Assembly: GCA_020698575.1 (NCBI GenBank)
Contig: CM036255.1
Coordinates: 21,256,501-21,320,500, forward strand
Length of the DNA stretch: 64,000 bases
Origin: Bostrychus sinensis
Taxonomy: Eukaryota; Chordata; Actinopteri; Gobiiformes; Eleotridae
Reading direction: 5' to 3'
Positions 23,871-33,700 of the stretch are shown here, piece by piece. Position 1 is the first letter of the stretch. Every line of letters begins with the position of its first letter. A program made the translations under genes and the position numbers. The notes under the pieces were generated by a model, which saw only the letters and a program-made list of their open reading frames with translations, was not told the origin of the DNA and searched no databases.

Positions 23871-24865
23871 TAAATATATTACAGCTATTCTATCCCTATC
23901 TCTTCCTGCAAAACTTTATCTAAAAATCCATGCTCATGCCTTTAACTCAGCACAACATTACACAGTTGATAGCAACATAAATAAACAACCACACAAGGCA
24001 ACAGAAAAACCACAAAGCTTGAGTTTGATAAACAAAATCAGGCCTTATTTCGACATGTGGTTAAGATAAGACGGTTGGTTTTAGTGTGCTCTCCAGATGG
24101 CACTATCTCTCTGGGATTGTATGGCTTTGAGATCACTGTATAAGTTCAGATAATATGGCCACCCCCTACATGCTTTCACTTCATACTATAGTGAATGACG
24201 GTCGATGGTAGAGATTATGCGTTGGTAATTCCAGTCCGGGTCTTTAGAGGGATGTCCATGCTGTGTGCTTAATGCGCAGTGCGAGGATTAAGCGAGACCC
24301 CTACATGTGGTGTTGTGGCTGCATACCTCCAGTCAGACTAAACCCAAGCTGTTACAGATTTAAAGAAGAGGTGGAGGTCTCAACTATGCCATATATTCAC
24401 ACTCCGTACCGCATTCCTCATTTTTTATATCTTGGTATAGATCAGAGGTACAGCCATATTTTTATCTGCCTCAGGAAAGACCCTTTGGCTTCACTGCTTT
24501 ATTATTTTTCTTTCTTACTTTTCTCTTATTTTCCCTCTGTGGTTTAAGAAAATCCCCCGGCACTTTTGCCTTGAATGTGAGTCCAATTAAACACATATGT
24601 GGTTTTTCATTTCAGAGCCTATAAAAAAGGTGAACTCCAGCGATTTACATTGCATTTACATAAGGAATGCTAAGTAGCTACACGTGGGAGGTGTTAATAT
24701 TGGGATCAAAAGCAGATGCTCCGCTCGTCTTTCAAAAGCTACTAAGCGCTCGCACTGGACAACTCTTTCATATCTAGACAATTGTTTTTTGTTTTGTTTT
24801 TTTATTCCAAGACAAAAGCAAACCTGTAAGAGTGAGACCAAGATAATATGATGGGTTTTCCCATT
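23871..24865. other. Intergenic, no gene recognised
   Basis: 24150-24480 is free of obvious repeats, but no exon is supported by splice sites or protein similarity. Confidence 0.4.
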
Positions 24866-25800
24866 GGTCTTTCCCTTCTGGGATCAGCACAGCAAATCAT
24901 CTTCTTCAGGTGCAGTGGTTCCCAGCCTTTTTCTCTTGTGCACCCCCTGAGCTTTTTGTCCAAGCACAGCAACCCCTTTACTCATGATCCTTCACAGGGT
25001 CATACGGGGCCAGCCCTTCCTACAGGCAAAGTAAGCAACTGCATAGGGCCCCACGGGCATTAGCGGGCCCCCATACATAAGCACTGTCTATATATTTGAC
25101 TGATTCTGCAACTATGATTGATTTTATTCTTTTGGTTGCCTATGCATGTCATTTTTTATCTTGCTGTTTCCTGTAATTTTTGAAAGAGTTAATCTGAAAC
25201 TAGAGACCAATGCCAATAAGACGTTTTACTGATCACCTGGGGCCCCTCTTGTTGAATAAGTAATGTTTGCAAGTAAAAAATGAAAAAAATTATAAACAAA
25301 ATAAGGGTATATTGTGGTCATCTTGGCAAAATTAGTGGCAGTAGGCATGAATAGCAATTTTGGAGTATGTTGCATTTTTAAAAAATTATATGAATGTAAT
25401 TTTTATTTATTTTTTAGATATAAAAAAATAATTATGCGTCTGATTTTTAATAAAAAAAACAACTCTTATGACATTTAATTACGATATATTTTATGTTTTA
25501 GTATAACTTAAGAAAAGTAAAATTATAATCTTTATAAATTTCACATAGTCAATGAGATGTTTGAGCTTGTCTTTATTAGTTTCAATTGTTGAATATGAAA
25601 AGATCACAATTTTTTTGTCATCTTGGGAATAAATTGTGAAATAATTCCAAGCAAAGTTCTCACGTACCCTTTAAGGGCCCCCGTACCCCTGGTTGGGAAA
25701 CACTGTTCTAGTGTACTGTGATTCACATATTGATCCAACACTGGATTCCCTTCCTGACACAGCTCTCTCAATTTATCCAGGCATAGGACTGGCACAAAGA
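24866..25800 (+). repeat. Dispersed repeat family R, copy 2, split by a hAT element
   Basis: The left half (24866-24912) matches TTTCCCTTCTGGGRTC..CACAGCAAATCATCT. The right half (25706-25800) matches CTAGTGTACWGTGA.., CCCTTCCTGAC, TTTATCCAGGC and GGACTGGCACAAAGAG. Aligned with the uninterrupted copy at 39885-40070, the two halves join at CTAGTG, exactly where the hAT at 24913-25705 sits. Confidence 0.85.
24913..25705. mobile_element. hAT-type non-autonomous element, 793 bp, inside repeat R
   Basis: The termini CAGTGGTTCCCAGCC and, inverted, CAGTGTTTCCCAACC agree at 13 of 15. The flanking 8-mers TTCAGGTG and TTCTAGTG agree at 6 of 8 and both correspond to CCCTAGTG in the uninterrupted R copy at 39885. 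The interior is AT-rich with no transposase. Confidence 0.85.
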
Positions 25801-25948
25801 GAATGTATTAGCTCTGATTCCTGTAGCCAGTAATCCTGTCCCAGCTAAGTTCAGATACTGTAGATGTTTTACCTGAATGACAGTAATGGAGTGGATATAT
25901 AATAGAGTTGTCTTGATGTCTTGATTTAAACTCATGTGTGGTCGATGG

Positions 25949-26165
25949 CAGTGGTTCTGAGCTGCTCTGTTATGGGAACCTCTTTTATCCTTGATTGTTT
26001 TATTGTGGCCCAAAGTTATTTTCCTGTTATTACCACCACCTTTATGGCACATGCATTTAGAAATCTGTCTCAGCATTGAATTAAAAACAATATTTCAACT
26101 TTAAACCATATTTAACCTCCCCACGACTCACATTTGGGCCCTGACCCACCAGTTGGGAACCACTG
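25949..26165. mobile_element. hAT-type MITE, 217 bp
   Basis: The left end CAGTGGTTCTGAGCTG and inverted right end CAGTGGTTCCCAACTG agree at 13 of 16. The flanking 8-mers agree at only 5 of 8, so the copy is old. It shares terminal type with 2934-3262 and 24913-25705. Confidence 0.65.
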
Positions 26166-27039
26166 CTCTATGACCAAAAACTTGACCAATATAATTTTTG
26201 ACTCCAGACCTTGACAAATCATCCTAAGCATGGTCTCATGCTGAATACCACATACTACAACACTGTAAAATTCAATATGCTTTTGGAAACATCCATAAAT
26301 ATATTTTCTCATATCGCCTGCTCTGTACATCCAACAGAGTCATGTATTGAATGACAGACAGAGTGCATGTTTTATTGCTTGTGTCTAAGTGATTTAGTGG
26401 TCATACCTATGCAGCAAAAAGAAATGATATGAGAACGCATTTGGCAGGATATGTTCAGAAACTTGGCAAGTGTAGGCGTGTTACTCCTTACAGTACGGTT
26501 TTCTATATTGGCCATATGTAAAGAGTTGGATGTTCTTGTTACGGTGATGTATGAGTTTATGGCGAACCAATTGCTGCATGAAAATATTTATGGTTGTATA
26601 AAAGTCTTACTGAATCCAAGTTTGAATTAAACTAGTTCTGTTTGCTTCAGCGTCAGGTCAAAAAGCCATCCTTAAAGACCCTAAGAGGTTTCTGCCTTTA
26701 AAAGATGAGTGAAAAAAGGAATCAAAAGCTACTGCAATGTTAAGTGGGTAAATCCAAGGTTGCAAAAGACCATGTAGATAACAAACCAGCCCAAACCTGT
26801 CAAACTCAAGGCCCGTGTGCCAAGTCCAGCCCTGAGCCACTAATAAATTTTAATGCTTTAGCTTCATTCAAACAAGGACAATGCATAGAAATAAAGCCGT
26901 GTCTAAAGGGAATAAAAATACTGTGTGCCACATTTAGCTGTAGCTGTTACTGAAGTCCTTGGCCAGGTCCAAATCACTGTTAAAATAATACATGAAAATA
27001 CACAAAGACTATACAGATACAACGCACCTGTACAGCTCT
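26166..27039. other. Intergenic, no gene recognised
   Basis: A short block near 26795-26830 (CCTGTCAAACTCAAGGCCC) resembles one at 33195-33215 and looks like a relic of a dispersed repeat. Nothing else is recognised. Confidence 0.4.
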
Positions 27040-27240
27040 AAGACTCAAGTAATATCTTTCTAAGTACCTTTTCTAAAACATACTTTTTACTTTTGCTTGA
27101 TTACAATATTTGAGGAAAATATACTTCTCTAAGTCTTTGTTGACCTTGGTGGCAAAGAGGGTAGTACTAGCAGTAATTGTAACATGTTTAGCAGCAGTAG
27201 TAGAAGTAGTAGTAATAGTAGTAGGAGAAGCAGCTGTTGC
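27040..27240. repeat. Trinucleotide-core element, copy 4
   Basis: AGTACCTTTTCTAAAACATA and TTTTTACTTTTGCTTGA arm motifs lead to CCTTGGTGGCAAAGAGGGTAGTACTAG and a degenerate (AGT/AGC)n tract to 27240. The GGTGGCAAAG-to-repeat junction is the same as in copies 1 and 5. Confidence 0.75.
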
Positions 27241-27250
27241 AGATATAAAC

Positions 27251-27605
27251 CAGGTCTAAACCAGGCAAAAAACAGGACTAAAAACAAACCAACAAACCAA
27301 ACCAGGACTGAACCAGGATTAAACCAGAAAAATACTCTAAACCAGGATTTAATTATGAAAAGACTAAACTAGGGCTAAACAAGGACTAAACAAAGACTAA
27401 ACCATGGCTAAACCAGGATTAAACCAGGTCTTAACAAGGATTAAACCAGAGGGAAATGCTCTAAACTAGAACTTATTTAGGAAAAAGACTGAAATAAAAC
27501 AAGACCAAACCCGGTCTAAACAAGGACTAAACCAGGACCAAACCAAGACTAAACCAGGACAAAACCAGGACTAAATTAGGTCTAAACAAGGACTAAACTG
27601 GCTGT
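27251..27605 (+). repeat. Minisatellite, unit about 11-12 bases (AACCAGGACTA)
   Basis: About 30 imperfect tandem units of the type (A)AACCAGGACTA, with variants AACCAGGATTA and AACAAGGACTA. It directly follows the (AGT)n tract of copy 4, and unit sequence and length drift along the array. Confidence 0.9.
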
Positions 27606-28869
27606 CAACATGATGGACCTCAGTATTTCTAACCTACCTGGTGGTAGTAACAGAATGTACTTTCTCCTTTTGTAACCTAAGTATAGTAAATAATACTCAA
27701 TACAGTGTTAGCCCTTAATTATATGTAATAATAAGTTTAGCTCTTCACCTGCTTAAACTGAGGTGGGCAATATGAATAATCAAAAGTTACCTGTGATGAA
27801 TAAACCAACATAAAATGAAGTATTTATTCGTCATTTTGTAAATAATAAGAGTCCATTTATCTTTGCAAATGGCCTTCTTTACAACTGCAGTTCAGCTGTA
27901 TTCATGGGTCTGTACAATGTGCTGCTGCCCCCTAGAGGCAACATCCGGTAACTTTAGAAAAACACATTACATTCAAAAACTAAACAGAAAAAGAGACAAC
28001 ACTTGATTAATTTAAACCACTGTTATTTATTCAGTGTTAACTTTCTTAACCATTTCTTCTTTCTTTCTGCAAACATTCTGCCAGCAGGTGAAGTTTACAT
28101 ATCTGCTAATTATTTCATACAAAGCACTGTTCATTAACTTATACAATCAAGCCAGGCCAAAAAGTAGGAGAAAGAAAAAAGGATAGTTTGCGAGGAGACA
28201 ACAGTTTAGCGACAGCCAATGAGATGATAGCGTTTTCAGTCAAAACTTACTCACTCTCTCTCTCTCTCATGCGTAAACGTACAACTCATGCTCTCTCGCG
28301 CACACAAACTGAAAAACTAAATTGCACAAAAGTAACAGCGCAAAGCAGTGATTAGCAGAGGTGCAATTAGAGCTCTTAATTACAGTTTTGCCTCTTTGTT
28401 TCTCTCTACCACTAATTTACCATTTACAATCTGGGATAACAATAACTTTGGCTGTGTCCGTAATGGGTGACTGTTAGTACACACCAAGAAATCTCCATCT
28501 AACGTGTGGGTTACAACAGTTTTTGTTAAGTCACGTGGGTTTATTTACTCACATAATATCTTTTAAACATAAATTACATCAAGCTTTAAGCACTGGGGCG
28601 ACGCGATGGCTCTCGACAAGCAGGGCACAGTGTATCTACAGGTACGATAGCGTTATAAATTTCTGCCATAAAGCTAAAACTACTAAACTGCCATATTAAT
28701 TACATATCAAGTGTAAGCGATAAATCTGCATGTAACAAAAACGTAAGAAACTTAATTACATTGCATATTCTTGGCTATAGAAACATTTCTTGTATAAATA
28801 AAATTAAATACAAAACAAAAATCGCTGAGATGTCTAACTGTCTCGCTCTAGCAGGATATACTGTATATA
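27606..28869. other. Intergenic downstream of TRIM46
   Basis: No gene is recognised. A (CT)n tract occurs at 28254-28267. If TRIM46 transcripts run through the transposon nest, its polyadenylation site could lie here, but no single signal stands out. Confidence 0.4.
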
Positions 28870-29035
28870 CACCGATCAGGCATAACATTATGACCACCTG
28901 CTTAATATGTAGCTCCCATATGCAACAAACTGTGATGCTCTGTGTATTCTGACACCTTTCTATCAAAACCAGCATTAACTTCCAGCAATTTAAGTTAGAG
29001 TAGCTCATCTGTTGGATCAGATAACAGGGGCCAGT

Positions 29036-29205
29036 CTCCCCACGGGCATCACCTGTTCCTTCCTTGGACCATTTGTGACAGATACTGACCTCTGCAGATC
29101 GGAAACACTGCGCAAGAGCTGCAGTTTTGGAGACGCTCTGGCCCAGTTGTCCAGCCATCACACTTTCTTTGTCAAACTCGCTCAAATCCTTACGCTTCCC
29201 GGTTA
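29036..29205 (-). pseudogene. Tc1-like transposase, N-terminal remnant
   Basis: The frame GKRKDLSEFDKESVMAG..GQSVSKTAAL..WSKEGTGDARG is the HTH start of a teleost Tc1 subfamily. The initiator ATG is lost and the frame leaves the family after about 55 residues. The same subfamily occurs at 43427-43688. Confidence 0.85.
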
Positions 29206-29249
29206 TAACACATCAACTTACAGGACAAAAAGTTGACTTGCTGCCTAAT

Positions 29250-30095
29250 GGAGTGTAATAGTGACCGCCCCGCTCTGGTGCCAGAAGTAAATTTCCCATT
29301 AATTTTTCCCATAGACTTTTCAAAAAATGCATATATTAAGAGTTTAAAAACTCAACAGAGGCTAATCAGATATGTGGTACCTCATGACCTTAGTGCAATT
29401 AATTTGAATTAAATTATCTTAAACTTAGCTTTGCCTTTGTACAAGTTTTCAGAGAGTTTTAAGATTTTTTTTATACAAAATTAAATTCACACTATGGTCG
29501 TGAGCAGAGCTTGACATTTATTTTTTGTTCACTGGCCTCCGTGGCTAGTCTTTGTCAAAAGTTACTAGCCAGATAGTTACATTTTTGTGTACATTATATA
29601 GTATAACCTTAAATAATGTGTTTTTCATGTATGAACAAGGAATTATCAATCAAAACAGGTGTACCTAGAGGAAGAATAAATTGTATCCCTGTGATACATC
29701 TTTTACAACATTAACATTATTTTAAAACATTATTTTGTTGAAATAATATTTTTCTTTTTTAATCATGATGAATGAAAATATACTTCAGGCTGTAAACTGA
29801 AGCAGAGCAACATAAATTCAGGCCTAACCTCTAAAGTAGAAATTTAGGTGCACAATATTCAACCGGCCAAAGTGGCTAGTGGGAGTATTTGTGTCACTAG
29901 CCAAAACAAAAATCTACCCTAATTTGGCCGTTTGGCTAGTGTGAATGTCAAGCCCTGGTCATGATTTAGCACAGAGCTGAGCAGCCTCCGTCAAACTTTT
30001 AAACTGTTAATAAACACATTTTTCAAAAGGTCTATCAGAAAAATGAATGGGAAATTAACTTCTGACACCAGAGCGGGACAGAGACTGTTGCGCTC
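29250..30095. mobile_element. Nested DNA element with long inverted repeats (unassigned superfamily)
   Basis: 29270-29325 and 30015-30076 are inverted copies: CCGCTCTGGTG(C/T)CAGAAGT, AATTTCCCATT and a TTTTTC..ATAGAC block. The similarity fades outward to about 29250. AACTTACAGG occurs on both sides (29215-29224 and 30109-30118), which might be a 10-base target duplication, but the sequence beside it does not continue the inverted repeat, so the exact ends are uncertain. No coding capacity. Confidence 0.7.
29505..29957. mobile_element. hAT-type MITE, 453 bp, innermost of the nest
   Basis: The termini CAGAGCTTGACATT and, inverted, CAGGGCTTGACATT agree at 13 of 14. The flanking 8-mers GTCGTGAG and GTCATGAT agree at 6 of 8. 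Subterminal GGCTAGT motifs occur in both arms. Length and 8-base duplication fit hAT. Confidence 0.85.
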
Positions 30096-30233
30096 TATAT
30101 TTCCCCCTAACTTACAGGTCCCATGATGAAGAGATAATCTGTTATTAACTTCACCTGTCAGTGGTCATAATGTTATGCCTGATTGGTGCACTACACAACT
30201 TAACTCCCAGTGATCACATGACCTCAAAATACC

Positions 30234-30702
30234 TTAGTTATTATTATTGATGCTGTTAATATTCGAGACGCGTGGTTGGATGGTCACTCTTCTCACCGGG
30301 GTCTGATCTGCGTTTCGATTGGCTACCAGCTCGTGGAGTTGCAAAGCTCCGCCCCCAATGAAACAAAAGGCGGGGCAGACGGGTCCAGAGCAGTCGACGT
30401 GCCCCTCCCACAGCGGCCGGAGCGAATGGGCATCGTAGAAAGTGACCCGGCCCTTCTCGAAGTCAAGGCACACGCCGAGTCGCGGGGGCAGAGGGTAGGT
30501 GACCCCGGCGGGCGCGGAGGGGGGGGTGTTACCGTTGGTGATGGAGTCCCGGGTAACGTTGCCATGGTTGTTGTTGCTGTGGTGGTGGTAGTTGTGCTGG
30601 GGCAGGTAGATCTTACCCATCCCCATTGTGAGGAAGCAGAAGGGGGGAGCTGAGTCGAGGCCGTCCTCTGCCCCGCTGTCGTGGCCGCTGTCCGGATCGT
30701 AG
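30234..30702 (-). CDS. trim46: TRIM46 exon 12: end of SPRY domain and stop codon
   Basis: Acceptor ATCTCTAG|CTACGA; stop TAA at 30236-30234. It encodes YDPDSGHDSGAEDGLDSAPP, a His/Asn-rich insert (HNYHHHSNNNHGN), PLPPRLGVCLDFEKGRVTFY and CPAFCFIGGGALQLHE. The tail ends in an Asn run and differs from human. The stop codon is 45 bases from the Tc1 element. Confidence 0.95.
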
Positions 30703-33700
30703 CTAGAGATACATAGAGGAAAAATATAAATCTATGATGAATTATTTCTGTTATTAATTTGGTTAGAGACAGTAAAAAGATGTGAAGTTTCTCTTTGGGA
30801 GTTACAAGGATGGATAGGAGCAGAGGGACAGCTCTTGTGGGATGATTTGAACATCAATTCAGAGAGGCCAGACTGAGATGGTTTGAACACAGGGATGGTG
30901 AATATATTGGTAAAAGGTGCAGAGGTGTAGAGGAAGACCAAAAGGGGAGATTTATGGATGTAGTTAAAGAGGACATGAAGTTAGTTGGTGTGAGAGAAAA
31001 TTATGCAGAGGATAGGGTTAGACAGAGGTAGCTGATAATGTGACCCCTAAAGAAAACAGCCAAAAGTAGAAGAGAAGATTTTAGTTTTATGTTTTCTATT
31101 TTACTTTAGGTGTTAAACTCGGCATTTAACTCTCACCGAGGACTGGCCATGTCTTGGGGAAGGTGAAACCACTCCTGCAGTTTGGACTCCAGACCCACAC
31201 CCACCTGTTCACAAACACAACGAAATGTTAATTTTTTTTGTAGCAAACTCTATCATAATTGACTAAACTCAGTGACCCTGTAAAACGTTATCTGAAGCCT
31301 AGATAAGGCTGTAATATATGAACTGTGTGATGTATGTTCAAAGCCTCATATATACAGACACTCCCACAATCTCTGCACTATTTCAATAAAAACTCACAGT
31401 GTGTAATGCTCCTACCTTTCTATACAGTCTAGGTAAAGAAACTGCTTATCCAGGGAACAATTTGAAGACCACAGCCTTATCACCAGTGTTTATATAACTT
31501 AATAAGGGAAAATACACTGTATTTGCAAAGCACACACGCTGCACCTTTGTCCATTTTTATCTGAAAAAGCCAAATATCTCAACTTGATGACCACTTGACT
31601 TAATAGGGAATAAATCAGAAAATAACCAAGTAAACACCCCTGCATTTCATTCATAGTGGGTTTATATTAAATTCTAGTACAATAATAGCACTTTAGAGCT
31701 GGTCACAAGAAAGCTATTAGTCACAGCTGAGATGATTTTTTAGCAGACAGATGCATTTGTCGAGGTGATAAATGCTGGTCATGGTGTCTTCACACTGAGA
31801 GATAGAGCAGTCTAGACACCTATCAGGGTGTGTTATTAAATTCATAAAAATGGGTCTGCAATAAAAAATATCACATTTAGGAGCCCTTTGTGTAAAATTG
31901 AATGTGACTCAGTGTATTTAATGCTAACTTATCAGTCTGTAGTATAATATGGTGTACATTTACCTTGACTAGGTAGGACCCAGGCTCCACTGAGCATGCC
32001 CAGTAGTGCCGTCCTTGAGTGATGGCTACATCTCCCACCAGCAGGTCAGAGGTCAGGTGACAGGAAGTGAGGGCATGGTCGGCGGCCTGCAGCAGAGACA
32101 GTCCCGGGACACTACGGGCGCAACGCTGCTCCTTAGTGACCACCAGCCGGTCTGCGTGGAGACCCCAGCGAGAGTCCAGGTAGAAGTTTAAGACTGGGAG
32201 GGAAAAGGAAAGAGTGGCCAAGAAGGGACAGAAGGAGGTAAGGATGAAGGATAGACATTTAAGAATATAATAGAGGTTTTATACAAAGTAGGGAGGATCT
32301 GATTTCTCTGTGTTGCTGATGTTCCTGTTATACCTTTTTAATTGTTACCAGTCACGTTATTTACAAGAGGAGTCTGGCTGATATTCTGCTACATTTAAAT
32401 GAAGTTTAAATGCTTAAAACAGTGACTAGATTTAATTTAATTTAATTTTTATTGTTAAAATACTGGGAATTTGATATGGGATTATGTTGGCTAAATTATA
32501 GAAGATACGCACGGCCGGCCCATGGATCAATCTCACAATGTCCTGGCCGAAGCAAGAGCACACACTAAATTTGAAGCCTAAAATTAACCAAAAACAAGGA
32601 CTGTATGTATAATTTTATTCAGGATTTAATAAAACAAGGATTTTTTTTTATATCCAGAACCTTTTGAATTTTTTTTTCCTAAGGCCCACACTTATGACAT
32701 TATAATCAGGTGACCAGTTCTTTACAGGAAACAGCAGGAACAGGAAAAATGACTAAAAAAGATGCAACTGCAATGTCAGCAACACAGGGAAATCAGAAAG
32801 CAGCAGCAGTCGGAGGAATTGACATAAAAGGGAGAGAGAAGCTCCGGCATGATGACTCAGGGAGAAGAATGCAGATATTGAAAAAGGCCTAACAGTTGGG
32901 ATTATTGTACATATACAATTAACAGAGGATAGCAATAGGAGAGAGGGAAAAATACAGCCTACAGGGGACAGGAGGAACCCACCAATAACTAGACCACTAA
33001 GACCACTGAAAGCCCTGGATCGGACTGTGATCCACGTTGTTAAGATCCTCATCTTAACAAAGTGCAAACCTCATCAGCTCTGGGACAGTTACAGGAGGCA
33101 GAGTGGGCTGTAAAAGGAGGCAATGAGGATGCACTGGATGACCACAACAAAAAAGAGAAGTGGGGAAAGTTGTGTTGATGGATGTTTGGTTTAGATGTCA
33201 AACTCAAGGTCCAATGGCAAAATTATATTTGATTTTATATATGATGAAAAAATTGTCTTATAGGTGATATTCTGAGACATTAGAGTGAAGTAGTTTGTGG
33301 TACTTATGTACAGTAGTGGTATAGTATAGTTAACTATAGCAGATCCACTCACAGGGAAGCAGTATACAGTATGAGCAGTCTAAGGTGTCACACAATAAAC
33401 TACACTTCAGTGCAATTGGAATAGACATAATAACCAATAATAACAATAAAAATGGAATAACAATGGAATAACCAATAAAAAATCATTGTAAAACTGCTTC
33501 AAAGCCTTATGACTGGTCAGGTAGGACTGATTTTGTAGAAATTAATTAAAAGTTTAGCCTGGCCGGCCAGATTAACTCTTTTCCTATTCTATACAAAGAA
33601 GTTAGTCTGGCACCTCATGGTATGGGTTTAGTTTCTAAGGGCAGAACAATCACAGGCAGTAATAACCAATCAGAGAAAGGAAGGGCAGGATGTAAGCAGT

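Larger units (their letters stand above)
28870..30188 (-). mobile_element. Tc1-like element hosting two nested insertions, in the presumed TRIM46 3' region
   Basis: The termini are inverted copies of CAC(C)RATCAGGCATAACATT continuing ATGACCAC. TA precedes the left end (28868-28869); the right flank is CA, perhaps a decayed TA. On the minus strand 29205-29035 encodes the start of a Tc1 transposase. The catalytic part is missing. A further element (about 29250-30095) and inside it a hAT (29505-29957) are inserted. The outer element ends 45 bases from the TRIM46 stop codon. Confidence 0.88.

Noticed and set aside
28613..28648. ATG with twelve codons ending CAG|GTACG
   Set aside because: Donor is weak, no partner exon was found, and the peptide is unlike KRTCAP2 or any expected neighbour.
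10140..28860. KRTCAP2 or another gene between DPM3 and TRIM46
   Set aside because: KRTCAP2 is expected from human gene order, but no segment resembling its membrane helices was seen on either strand; absence is not proven by eye.
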